Shown: positions 5,722 through 11,641 of the stretch, in pieces
How positions within the stretch are numbered: position 1 is the stretch's first letter
Layout: each line of letters starts with the position of its first letter
DNA from: a virus
DNA: 26,137 nucleotides
IMG/VR virus record: IMGVR_UViG_3300024520_000436
Coordinates: 1 to 26,137 of that record
Strand: one strand, 5' to 3'
Notes under the pieces: generated by a model
Database searches by the model: none
What the model was told of the DNA's origin: nothing
Seen by the model: the letters and a program-made list of their open reading frames with translations, nothing else
Program-made: the position numbers and the translations under genes

Positions 5722-7281
5722 ATGCCAGACGAACTAGTAACAGAGGCTCCGGCGAAGTTTCCCGGGAAGGTGAAACTCACCGCGATCCGGACGAAGCATC
5801 CCGAATACGTCAAGTGGGAGAATCACTGGAGGCTGTACGATGCTTTGATGTCAGGCGGAGCTAAGCTCAAGGGGTCAGCTACTGCGGTCCTGACACGGCG
5901 GGTGGCGGAGGATAAAACGGCTTGGGAGAAGCGTCTTGAGCGGTTCGCTCCGGACTCCCCTCTGGCGTCGGCGCTTAGCTGGTACTCGTCGGAGTTGTTT
6001 TCTGATGAGCCTGGGTTTGACTTCGCCAAGAAAGAGCAAGGCGGACCAAATAAGGAATGGTTCGAGCGGTTCCGCAAGAACGCCGACCGTGCCGGGACCG
6101 ACCTCGTCGAGGTCGCCCGGGAGGCTGTGCGGCACTTCACGACGTACTGCTGCTCTTGGGTTCACATCGATCGCCCGAAGCTGGCGGAGGGTGCGACCCT
6201 TGCGGATGACCGACAAGAAGAGAACGACCCGTACGTGGTCATGCGGTCGCCGCTGGAGGTCATCAACTGGTCAGAGGATAAGGACGGGTTACTGGAGAAG
6301 GTCGTTATCGAGACGCATCGGCTGGGAGATTTTGATATCGCAACCGGGAAGCGGTCGAAGATCACGGACTTTTTCGTGTACGATCGGGAGGAGTTTGCTC
6401 ACTACCAGCACGTTGAGACGCCGGAGGGAGCCAAAGAGGACTTCGCGGCTCTCCAAGACGAAGGCAGGCACCCGCTAGCGGAAGAGGGCATAGTTCCGGT
6501 GTTGCGCCTGACGGTGTCGCCCCAGTTGTGGCTTGCGGACCGGGCGGGCTATATCCAGAGCGACATGCTCAACGCGGACAGTGAGCTCTCTTGGGCGATG
6601 AATAACGCCCTGCTGGCTCAGCCGTGGATCAAGACGAAAAAGGCTGACCGCTTCGATGCCGCCGTACCGAGAGACGGCGTCGGGCTCATGCTCCTAGAGC
6701 CTGAGGACGAAGTGGGCTACCTCCAGCAAGAGGTGGCGATTCTGGCGGACGGCGAGCGGCGAGTGGCAGCCAAAAAGGACGCCGTACTGAGGGCGGCTCA
6801 CTTATTGCCGCTGGCCCGCGACGCCGGCACGACGTCGATGAATCAGTCAGGCGTGTCGAAAGAGATGGATTTCCGCCTGACGATGAGCATCCTGGAGGGG
6901 ATGGGCGACCAGGTCAAAAAGTTCCTGATCGAGACGGTCAACGCAGCTGCGAAAGCTGGTGGGCGAGAGATCGAGCTCGTCGACATTCGCGGCCTGCACT
7001 TCACTCCGGACGAAGCCGCCCGGATGGCTAGCACGAATCTCCAAGATGCGAGGCTGCTCGGTCTTGAGACGGTGACGCCGACAGCGATCCAGTACCTTCG
7101 GAAGGTCTGGCTGCAGAGCGCTCTTGCCGACGCCCAGCGTGAGGTGAAGGAAGGCGCCATCAAGGAACTCGAGGACGCTCCAAGCAGCAAGGAAGAGGCG
7201 GAGCGCAAAGAGAAGCTCCGTGCTGAGCAGCTTGCTGCGGCGGCTGGCGGCGAGGACGACGACGGAGACGAAGAGGCTTAG
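5722..7281 (+). CDS. Portal protein (probable, DUF4055-like)
   Basis: A 519-residue protein from ATG 5722 (MPDELVTEAP); a TTG at 5680 in frame is less likely. Residues about 30-150 are helical, followed by a typical portal pattern RSPLEVINWSEDKDGLLEKVVIETHR and later YIQSDMLNADSELSWAMNNALL. The C-terminal third is helical (stem/crown) and ends in an acidic low-complexity tail EDDDGDEEA. Portals of this type form the dodecameric ring at the capsid vertex through which DNA is packaged and the tail attaches. Length, position after terminase and before scaffold/capsid, and these patterns support the call. Its TAG stop ends on the first base of tRNA-Ala. Confidence 0.82.
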   Translation: MPDELVTEAPAKFPGKVKLTAIRTKHPEYVKWENHWRLYDALMSGGAKLKGSATAVLTRRVAEDKTAWEKRLERFAPDSPLASALSWYSSELFSDEPGFDFAKKEQGGPNKEWFERFRKNADRAGTDLVEVAREAVRHFTTYCCSWVHIDRPKLAEGATLADDRQEENDPYVVMRSPLEVINWSEDKDGLLEKVVIETHRLGDFDIATGKRSKITDFFVYDREEFAHYQHVETPEGAKEDFAALQDEGRHPLAEEGIVPVLRLTVSPQLWLADRAGYIQSDMLNADSELSWAMNNALLAQPWIKTKKADRFDAAVPRDGVGLMLLEPEDEVGYLQQEVAILADGERRVAAKKDAVLRAAHLLPLARDAGTTSMNQSGVSKEMDFRLTMSILEGMGDQVKKFLIETVNAAAKAGGREIELVDIRGLHFTPDEAARMASTNLQDARLLGLETVTPTAIQYLRKVWLQSALADAQREVKEGAIKELEDAPSSKEEAERKEKLRAEQLAAAAGGEDDDGDEEA

Positions 7282-7357
7282 GGCCGTTAGCTCAGGCTGG
7301 CAGAGCGCCGCGTTTGCAACGCGGATGTCGTAGGTTCAAATCCTACACGGTCCACCA
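7281..7357 (+). tRNA. tRNA-Ala(UGC)
   Basis: Acceptor GGGCCGT (7281-7287) pairs with ACGGTCC (7347-7353) with one G-U pair. The anticodon stem CCGCG/CGCGG has loop TTTGCAA with anticodon TGC. The T-arm is TAGG-TTCAAAT-CCTA. Discriminator A and a genome-encoded CCA follow. Its first base is the last base of the portal stop codon, so the tRNA must be cut from the portal transcript. Confidence 0.95.
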
Positions 7358-7398
7358 GTTTTGGCGGAGTCAACCATGACATCATCATCTACAATCGG

Positions 7399-7490
7399 GG
7401 AGGGGTGGCCGAACGGTAAGGCGTCGCCCTGCTAAGGCGTAGCAGAGTCTAGTCAGGCTCTTGCGGGTTCGAATCCTGCTCCCTCCTCCA
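7399..7490 (+). tRNA. tRNA-Ser(GCU)
   Basis: Class II tRNA with a long variable arm. Acceptor GGAGGGG (7399-7405) pairs with TCCCTCC (7480-7486), the D-stem is GCC/GGC, the anticodon loop CTGCTAA has anticodon GCT, the T-arm is GCGGG-TTCGAAT-CCTGC and CCA is encoded. The discriminator base is T, whereas bacterial tRNA-Ser normally carries G73. Confidence 0.93.
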
Positions 7491-7500
7491 AACAGTTCCA

Positions 7501-7593
7501 GGAGGGTTGGCCGAGTCTGGTAAGGCTGCTGTTTCGAAAACAGTTGATGCGGTGAAGAGCCGTTCGTGGGTTCGATCCCTGCACCCTCCTCCA
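7501..7593 (+). tRNA. tRNA-Ser(CGA)
   Basis: Class II tRNA. Acceptor GGAGGGT (7501-7507) pairs with ACCCTCC (7583-7589). Anticodon stem GCTGT/ACAGT has loop TTCGAAA with anticodon CGA. A long variable arm (about 7545-7566) and a T-arm with TTCGATC are present. CCA is encoded. The discriminator is again T rather than the usual G for serine. Confidence 0.93.
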
Positions 7594-7594
7594 A

Positions 7595-7670
7595 GCCGGT
7601 GTAGCTCAATTGGTAGAGCTCTTGTTTTGTAATCAGGAGGTTGGGGGTTCGAGTCCTCTCGCCGGCTCCA
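7595..7670 (+). tRNA. tRNA-Thr(UGU)
   Basis: Acceptor GCCGGTG (7595-7601) pairs with CGCCGGC (7660-7666) with one G-U pair. The D-arm is AGCTC...GAGCT, the anticodon loop TTTGTAA carries TGT, the T-arm is GGGGG-TTCGAGT-CCTCT and CCA is encoded. The discriminator is T. It starts two bases after the CCA of the previous tRNA. Confidence 0.94.
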
Positions 7671-7675
7671 GTTTT

Positions 7676-7750
7676 GCGTCCTTGGTGTCAACGGCAGCAC
7701 TCTTGGCTTCCAACCAAGGGGTGGGAGTTCGAATCTCCCAGGACGCTCCA
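7676..7750 (+). tRNA. tRNA-Gly(UCC)
   Basis: Acceptor GCGTCCT (7676-7682) pairs perfectly with AGGACGC (7740-7746). Anticodon stem CTTGG/CCAAG has loop CTTCCAA with anticodon TCC. T-arm GGGAG-TTCGAAT-CTCCC; discriminator T, as is normal for bacterial tRNA-Gly; CCA encoded. Confidence 0.95.
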
Positions 7751-7755
7751 GTTTT

Positions 7756-7830
7756 CCGGGCGTGGCGCAGTGGTAGCGCACCTGGTTTGGGACCAGGGGG
7801 TCGGGAGTTCGAATCTCTCCACCCGGACCA
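7756..7830 (+). tRNA. tRNA-Pro(UGG)
   Basis: Acceptor CCGGGCG (7756-7762) pairs with CACCCGG (7820-7826) with one C-A mismatch at the sixth pair. Anticodon stem CCTGG/CCAGG has loop TTTGGGA with anticodon TGG. T-loop TTCGAAT, discriminator A and encoded CCA are present. It is the last tRNA of the cluster and is followed directly by a structured non-coding stretch. Confidence 0.93.
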
Positions 7831-7840
7831 AGATGGGGAG

Positions 7841-8040
7841 GCCCGGAAGCGGGCTGGGAAGTGTGAGGCTAGCGCCGGGCCGGTGAGGGAGAGCAGCGCA
7901 AAGCTCGCATAACACCTCACACCCGGAGCCGAGGTCATCCTTGAGGTGGATAAGGCTCCCGGAATGGCAGTCTGGAGTCGCCGAACTGGGCGAACCGGCG
8001 TGAGACGTTGGCGACGTGACCGTGGGGCTGCGCTCACTGC
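7841..8040 (+). ncRNA. Candidate structured RNA downstream of the tRNA cluster
   Basis: The 286 bases between tRNA-Pro and the next gene have no convincing ORF but many nested stems. GCCCG-gaag-CGGGC lies at 7841-7854. GTGTGAGG (7861-7868) pairs with CCTCACAC (7915-7922) and encloses GAGC/GCTC (7891-7906). GGAGCC (7925-7930) pairs with GGCTCC (7954-7959) and encloses ATCC/GGAT. GCAGT (7967-7971) pairs with ACTGC (8036-8040) and encloses GTCGCC/GGCGAC (7977-7982, 8010-8015). No T-loop, tRNA-like end or RNase P core was seen, so it is not an obvious degraded tRNA, tmRNA or RNase P RNA. I cannot assign it to a known RNA class. Confidence 0.5.
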
Positions 8041-8056
8041 TGAAGGCCCCCGCCCC

Positions 8057-8065
8057 TGCTACTAT
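8057..8065 (+). promoter_or_regulatory. Possible extended -10 promoter for the 8117 gene
   Basis: TGC + TACTAT at 8057-8065 matches an extended -10 element; no good -35 is present. It lies about 50 bases before ATG 8117, just after the end of the structured RNA, and would allow the virion-like gene to be expressed apart from the tRNA transcript. Confidence 0.35.
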
Positions 8066-8116
8066 TGTTCAAAAAGGGCAGCGAAAGGGCTGCACGGGAA
8101 GACACAGGAGAATAAC

Positions 8117-8545
8117 ATGGCTTCACCTCTCACAAGTGCGGCGATTCGTGCGCTGCTCGAGCCGAACGGGACATTCGGCGCAACGGACGCAGTCGAGGCT
8201 GCTTCGAATGCAACACCGATCGTAATCACGGCGACGACCCACGGCCTATCAAGCGGTGACATCGTCCAAATCGACAGCGTTGGAGGCAACACGGACGCTG
8301 ACGGTATCTGGGCGATCGAGGTTGTTGACGCCGACGACTTCATCCTGCTCGGGTCGGTTGGGAACGGGGCGTACACCAGCGGCGGAACGATTTCGCTGGT
8401 CACCCCCGGCACGGGCGCCAGCGGCTTCGCCAAGAACCTGACGGTACAGAACCTTCTCGACATCCTGGATTCGCTCAACCGCATCGACGTTGATCCGGCG
8501 GAGACGCTGGACGCGGCGTTCCCATCCGGCGGGACGAATCCGTAA
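8117..8545 (+). CDS. Small virion-like protein with an FCCH-type beta domain
   Basis: ATG 8117 has a good ribosome binding site (CAGGAG, 6 bases upstream), giving 142 residues; an ORF extension upstream to 7946 runs through the structured RNA and was not used. Residues about 35-95 (TPIVITATTHGLSSGD, then GNTDADGIWAIEVVDADDFILLG) match the H-G-L-x-x-G-D...G-N...G-x-W...F-x-L pattern of the short beta domain that databases label E1 FCCH-like and that is widespread in phage tail fibres and virion proteins. The C-terminus is short and helical. Probably a structural or decoration protein. It is followed by a terminator-like hairpin. Confidence 0.75.
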   Translation: MASPLTSAAIRALLEPNGTFGATDAVEAASNATPIVITATTHGLSSGDIVQIDSVGGNTDADGIWAIEVVDADDFILLGSVGNGAYTSGGTISLVTPGTGASGFAKNLTVQNLLDILDSLNRIDVDPAETLDAAFPSGGTNP

Positions 8546-8564
8546 GGCAAACCACACCAAGGAA

Positions 8565-8612
8565 GGGGGTTCGGGCGCTGTAGCTATACGGGTCCGGACC
8601 CCCGTTTGTGTT
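8565..8612 (+). terminator. Terminator-like hairpin after the 8117 gene
   Basis: GGGGGTTCGG (8565-8574) pairs with CCGGACCCCC (8594-8603) with one G-U pair, a 10-bp stem, followed by GTTTGTGTT. The stem is strong but the uridine run is broken. It ends the tRNA/8117 unit and overlaps the next promoter. Confidence 0.55.
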
Positions 8613-8617
8613 ACAAT
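8609..8617 (+). promoter_or_regulatory. Extended -10 promoter before the 8626 gene
   Basis: TGT + TACAAT (8609-8617) directly follows the terminator stem and matches the element found at other gene groups in this window. There is no good -35. A start about 7 bases downstream would fall at 8624-8625, one or two bases before ATG 8626, which lacks a ribosome binding site, so the transcript may be leaderless. Confidence 0.45.
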
Positions 8618-8625
8618 TGAGCATC

Positions 8626-8769
8626 ATGATTGGATTGGCTGACCGTGTGAGGCTGTCGGCAGGGTGTGTGGTTTCAAGTCTGATCTGGCTGCTCTATGCA
8701 ATCGTGGCCCTGGTGTGGCCTGAGCAAGCGGTTGAGCTAATCGAGGAAGAGAAGCGAGGCGGGTGGTGA
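8626..8769 (+). CDS. 47-residue single-span membrane protein
   Basis: An ORF of 47 residues starting MIGLADRVRLSAG, with a hydrophobic helix VVSSLIWLLYAIVALVW (about residues 15-31) and a charged tail (EEEKRGGW). No ribosome binding site is visible, but an extended -10 promoter places transcription start next to the ATG. Its stop is one base from the next start (TGACATG). Such short membrane proteins with a charged cytoplasmic tail are common in phages as lysis regulators or host-takeover proteins; the role is unknown. Confidence 0.5.
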   Translation: MIGLADRVRLSAGCVVSSLIWLLYAIVALVWPEQAVELIEEEKRGGW

Positions 8770-8770
8770 C

Positions 8771-9178
8771 ATGCGGTGGGTCAGAGAGCAAATCTACTGG
8801 GCGAAGGTTCATGCGGACTTCGTGTATCCGCTAGGGCGGGCTGCGTTCTGGGTCGGCTGGGTCGCCATGCTGATAGTGTTCTTTCTGGTCATGCAAGGCT
8901 GCCTGACCCACAAGATCATTGTCGAGCCATGTCCGGCGCCAGCCAAAAAGGCTAGCGCTGAGACCGTACTGCCCGTCTATGACGAGACGATCCAGGACGG
9001 CGAGATCTGGGACGGCGGCCACCAGTGCCCAGAGGGGCAGGTATCAGCCGGCGACAACTGCAACTGTTGCACGGTGATGGAGAGCGAACTCGGCGGCAGT
9101 TGGCTGGCGTGCACTACGGCCTACTGTATCCAAGGTGATGGCGATTTGACCTGGTCTGAGGGTTGGACGGTACCGTGA
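8771..9178 (+). CDS. Membrane-anchored Cys-rich protein
   Basis: A 135-residue protein with one membrane span at about residues 25-43 (AAFWVGWVAMLIVFFLVMQG), then a cysteine directly after it (MQGC, weakly like a lipobox) and an exported or exposed domain with many cysteines (EPC, HQC, DNCNCC, LAC, AYC) that could form disulfides. It is followed by a GTGA overlap with a 27-residue membrane peptide. No family is recognised; a cell-envelope protein made during infection is the likely type. Confidence 0.65.
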   Translation: MRWVREQIYWAKVHADFVYPLGRAAFWVGWVAMLIVFFLVMQGCLTHKIIVEPCPAPAKKASAETVLPVYDETIQDGEIWDGGHQCPEGQVSAGDNCNCCTVMESELGGSWLACTTAYCIQGDGDLTWSEGWTVP

Positions 9179-9258
9179 GCGATGCAGTAGGGGATCTGGT
9201 CGCGTTCTGTCTGCTCTGCGGAGCCGCTGGCTGGCTGGCGTGGGTGCTGAAGCGGTGA
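9175..9258 (+). CDS. 27-residue membrane micro-protein
   Basis: GTG at 9175 overlaps the previous stop (GTGA) and the ORF ends at 9256-9258 in another GTGA overlap with the next gene. It codes for 27 residues: a short start, a hydrophobic stretch DLVAFCLLCGAAGWLAWVL and a positive end KR. Coupling on both sides is the main evidence that it is real. Confidence 0.5.
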   Translation: MSDAVGDLVAFCLLCGAAGWLAWVLKR

Positions 9259-9452
9259 CAGGGAAACTAATAGACGGGCTACGGCGGTGGTTCAACAAGC
9301 TGTTCCCGGAGCCTGACCCGTATACGCTCTGCCGCAACTGCCGACACTGCCGCAACGATCACCGCCCGGGCTGCAAGGTCAAGATCTGGAGAGCGAGAGG
9401 AAAGACAAGCGTAGGGACGCCGTGCACTTGCGCAGCGTTCAGGGAGCACTAG
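9255..9452 (+). CDS. Small zinc-ribbon-like Cys/His protein
   Basis: GTG 9255 (GTGA overlap) gives 65 residues. After an amphipathic N-terminus (GLRRWFNKLF) comes a dense cysteine/histidine cluster CRNCRHCRNDHRPGC and later CTC, enough ligands for one zinc site. The sequence is basic and could bind nucleic acid or act as an adaptor. No family is named. It sits in a coupled run of small genes leading to SSB. Confidence 0.6.
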   Translation: MTGKLIDGLRRWFNKLFPEPDPYTLCRNCRHCRNDHRPGCKVKIWRARGKTSVGTPCTCAAFREH

Positions 9453-9454
9453 CG

Positions 9455-9997
9455 ATGAGTCGATTTCAGTTCTTCGCGGCATTCATGGCCGCACTTGTTG
9501 CCTTCACTCGCCGCCTGAGCGGCTGGGAGAAAGTGGACTACGGTCCGATTGACCAGGATCTCTGGACGAAGGTCATCGCGGTTGAAGACCGTCATTGGTA
9601 CGAGATCCGGACGGTGCTGTATCGGGACTTCGGAGCGCCCGTAGAGGGTCGCACGTTCGAATTCACGATAGAGAAAGGCTACGACAAGACTTCCGGGCTG
9701 TACCTTGGCGATCCGCATGTGGCGGAGTTCCTCCACGAGTACAGCGATGGCGGAATAGTGCAACTTCAACCGGGCCATGATGGCGGCACTGTCGCGTGTA
9801 GCGGATTCTGCCCTAATACTGGGCGGTGGGCGGGCTGGTCGCATCGTGCGATAGCCTCGTTTGGTGGCGGCGACATGGTCTTCGAAGAGGACTTCGGTGA
9901 CGACATGACGATGCCAAGACAGCATGGCCGGAGGCCGATCAAGACTTTCGAGGATGCCCGCGAGTCTGCAATGGCGTATGCTAGGAGCGTCTCGTAA
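9455..9997 (+). CDS. Unknown phage protein upstream of SSB
   Basis: ATG 9455 has a good ribosome binding site (AGGGAG, 8 bases upstream), giving 180 residues. The N-terminus MSRFQFFAAFMAALVAFTRRL is moderately hydrophobic. The rest is soluble and contains a GRWAGWSHRAI pattern and an acidic stretch EEDFGDD, and ends with a helical segment (FEDARESAMAYARSV). No domain is recognised. Its stop is immediately followed by the SSB start, so the two are probably co-translated. Confidence 0.65.
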   Translation: MSRFQFFAAFMAALVAFTRRLSGWEKVDYGPIDQDLWTKVIAVEDRHWYEIRTVLYRDFGAPVEGRTFEFTIEKGYDKTSGLYLGDPHVAEFLHEYSDGGIVQLQPGHDGGTVACSGFCPNTGRWAGWSHRAIASFGGGDMVFEEDFGDDMTMPRQHGRRPIKTFEDARESAMAYARSVS

Positions 9998-10405
9998 ATG
10001 GCGTCATGCAACAAGGTGTTCTTGCTGGGCTACCTCGGCAAGGACGCAGAACAGCGACAAACTCCAGGCGGGGTCTCCGTGGCGAACTTCTCCATGGCGA
10101 CAACCCGCAAGTGGAAGGACGACCAAGGCCAAAAGCAAGAGGAGACCGACTGGCACGACATCGTGTACTGGCGATCCGAGAACGTCGTCGAGTACTTGAA
10201 GAAAGGCCGCTGCGTGCTGGTCGTGGGTCGCTTGCGGACGCGGTCTTGGGAAGACCAGAACGGCAACAAGCGGTATCGTACCGAGGTGGTGGCGACCGAC
10301 CTACAGCTACTCCCGAAGGGCGAAGGCAAAGGCGGTAGGCCGCAGCCGCAAGATAGCGACGATCCCGGGACTAGAGGACTGGCGGACGACGACGTTCCGT
10401 TTTAG
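9998..10405 (+). CDS. ssb: Single-stranded DNA-binding protein
   Basis: A 135-residue bacterial-type SSB. The N-terminal OB fold shows the usual landmarks: NKVFLLGYLGKDAEQR, FSMATTRKW, ETDWHDIVYW, VGRLRTRSW and YRTEVVATDLQLL. A flexible Gly/Pro/Gln linker follows. The extreme C-terminus DDDVPF is the acidic tip that docks host or phage replication proteins. It coats single-stranded DNA during replication and recombination. The ATG directly follows the previous stop (TAAATG). The TAG overlaps the convergent minus-strand gene stop by four bases. Confidence 0.95.
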   Translation: MASCNKVFLLGYLGKDAEQRQTPGGVSVANFSMATTRKWKDDQGQKQEETDWHDIVYWRSENVVEYLKKGRCVLVVGRLRTRSWEDQNGNKRYRTEVVATDLQLLPKGEGKGGRPQPQDSDDPGTRGLADDDVPF

Positions 10406-10698
10406 TTTCTGCCGGACTTTTTTCTCCAACGTCGTTTTTTGGCCGCCTCGCGACAGTTCTTGTGCATGGTTATGCGGTTAGGGCGCTTTCGACCGAGCGT
10501 GTTGACTGGCAGATTACACACCGTACAGTTCGGGAACAAGCCATTTTTCAGCATGAAGCGTGAGAGCCATTCTCCCCACCGGGCAGCATCGTTGTCGAGG
10601 CGTTTAGCGGCACCATCCATGTCTAGCTTGTTGGCGTGATGTGACGCAGAGCGCAAGGACGTGACTGCGGTTTTGATGTGACTGGCTAGTTCTTGCAC
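10402..10698 (-). CDS. Small basic protein with possible zinc site, unknown function
   Basis: A 98-residue ORF on the minus strand starting at GTG 10698, convergent with SSB (stop codons overlap by four bases). The N-terminal half is helical; then come CTVCNLPVN and MHKNC (C-x2-C...H-x3-C, a possible zinc site) and a very basic tail KKRRWRKKSGRN. This could be a DNA- or RNA-binding protein. A consensus-like promoter at 10772-10799 and a leader hairpin precede it, supporting separate expression from the surrounding virion genes. The GTG start has only a weak ribosome binding site. Confidence 0.6.
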   Translation of the reverse strand: MQELASHIKTAVTSLRSASHHANKLDMDGAAKRLDNDAARWGEWLSRFMLKNGLFPNCTVCNLPVNTLGRKRPNRITMHKNCREAAKKRRWRKKSGRN

Positions 10699-10720
10699 GG
10701 GTTACCATCTCTCTGGGCTC

Positions 10721-10729
10721 TGATACAAT
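10721..10729 (+). promoter_or_regulatory. Extended -10 promoter for the scaffold/capsid genes
   Basis: TGA + TACAAT (10721-10729) is an extended -10 element with only a weak -35. It lies about 90 bases before the scaffold-like gene and would drive the head gene group rightwards. It lies inside the leader of the minus-strand 10698 gene, whose promoter points the other way, so the two transcripts would overlap. Confidence 0.45.
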
Positions 10730-10734
10730 CGTTC

Positions 10735-10764
10735 ATGGCGACCCCGTAGAGATTGCGGGGCCAT
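10735..10764. promoter_or_regulatory. Leader hairpin between two converging promoters
   Basis: ATGG (10735-10738) pairs with CCAT (10761-10764), and CCCCG pairs with CGGGG inside it around a 9-base loop, with a 3-base bulge. The hairpin would form in the leader of either transcript. In the plus direction it is followed by the pyrimidine-rich CTTCTT, too weak for a confident terminator. Confidence 0.45.
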
Positions 10765-10771
10765 CTTCTTA

Positions 10772-10799
10772 ATTATAGCACAGATCAGCAGGCAGTCAA
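10772..10799 (-). promoter_or_regulatory. Strong sigma70-like promoter for the 10698 gene
   Basis: On the minus strand TTGACT (10799-10794), a 16-base spacer and TATAAT (10777-10772) preceded by TGC form an almost consensus sigma70 promoter with an extended -10. It is the best promoter in the window by eye. It drives only the small basic protein gene at 10698. Confidence 0.75.
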
Positions 10800-10817
10800 G
10801 AAAAAACGGAGGATCAG

Positions 10818-11609
10818 GTGAGAATTGGACAGTACATGCTTCGGAGCAGCCGCTTGTACGACAAGGACGACGACGGGGGCGGGGGGGGTGGCGGCAACGA
10901 GACGCCGCCGTTGACACTAGCTGACGTCGGCAAGCTCGTGGACGAGAAGCTGAGTGCGGCTGTAAGCCCGATCACGGCGAAACTCAAGGGCCTAGATGGC
11001 CTGACCGAGTCGGTCGGATCGATCGTCAAGGCGTTGAAAAAGGACCCGGACGACGATACCGATGACAACACCGACGACGGTGACCAGAAAAAGCTCTTCC
11101 CTGACGGCAGGAAAAAGGAAGGGGGCGACGACGAAGGGACGCGAGCCTTGCGGGAGTCGATGCGCAAAGAGAAAAAGCGCAACGACAGGCTCGAGCAGGA
11201 GCTCAAGGAACTTAACTCCGCCCGCAAGAGCGACGCAGCCAAGGCCGAGAAGTCGGACCGCGAGAACCAAGTTCGGCAAGCCATCGCCGAGGCGGTTGGC
11301 GAGAACAAGGTGACACTGGTCGAGAAAGGCGATACGCTAGCCTACAAGGCGTTGTTTCAAGACGTTCGCAGGGCAGATCCGGACAACCCGGACAGCGAAC
11401 TAGTTGTTGGCGACGAGGACAGAGCCCTCAAGGGGTACGTGTCGGACTGGCTGACAGGAGATGGCGCCGTGCTCGTCAAGGCGCCGAGTAGCGGGGGGTC
11501 GGATTCGGGCAGAAACTCTGGCGGTGGGGGCAAGGTGAAATTCCACCCCAATATGACCAAAGAGGAAGCAGCGAAAGGCCTCGCTCAATTGGCGCAGGAA
11601 ACCAGTTAG
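10818..11609 (+). CDS. Scaffold-like protein (capsid assembly)
   Basis: GTG 10818 has a strong ribosome binding site (GGAGG, 5 bases upstream), giving 263 residues. The product is highly charged and largely helical, with a Gly-rich segment (about residues 20-26), acidic DDDTDDNTDDGD, a long coiled coil (about 100-140, REKKRNDRLEQELKELN in essence) and a C-terminal basic helical tail (HPNMTKEEAAKGLAQL). Composition, size and place directly before the major capsid gene are typical of phage scaffolding proteins, which guide coat assembly and then leave the prohead. Scaffold sequence is poorly conserved, so the call rests on context and composition. Confidence 0.75.
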   Translation: MRIGQYMLRSSRLYDKDDDGGGGGGGNETPPLTLADVGKLVDEKLSAAVSPITAKLKGLDGLTESVGSIVKALKKDPDDDTDDNTDDGDQKKLFPDGRKKEGGDDEGTRALRESMRKEKKRNDRLEQELKELNSARKSDAAKAEKSDRENQVRQAIAEAVGENKVTLVEKGDTLAYKALFQDVRRADPDNPDSELVVGDEDRALKGYVSDWLTGDGAVLVKAPSSGGSDSGRNSGGGGKVKFHPNMTKEEAAKGLAQLAQETS

Positions 11610-11641
11610 CGCCGCGTTTCGGAGAGGTTTAGGAGAGACAA

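Noticed and set aside
7385-8037. Several ORFs across the tRNA cluster on both strands, some with EDSNPQPPDYKTRALP-type sequence
   Set aside because: This is the well-known false translation of tRNA antisense strands. The tRNAs explain the region.
7841-8040. tmRNA or RNase P RNA in the structured region
   Set aside because: No tRNA-like end, T-loop or tag ORF for tmRNA, and none of the conserved RNase P core sequence.
10702-10917. 71-codon minus ORF over the scaffold gene start
   Set aside because: It runs through the strong minus promoter and the scaffold start, has Arg/Pro/Cys-rich composition and no ribosome binding site.
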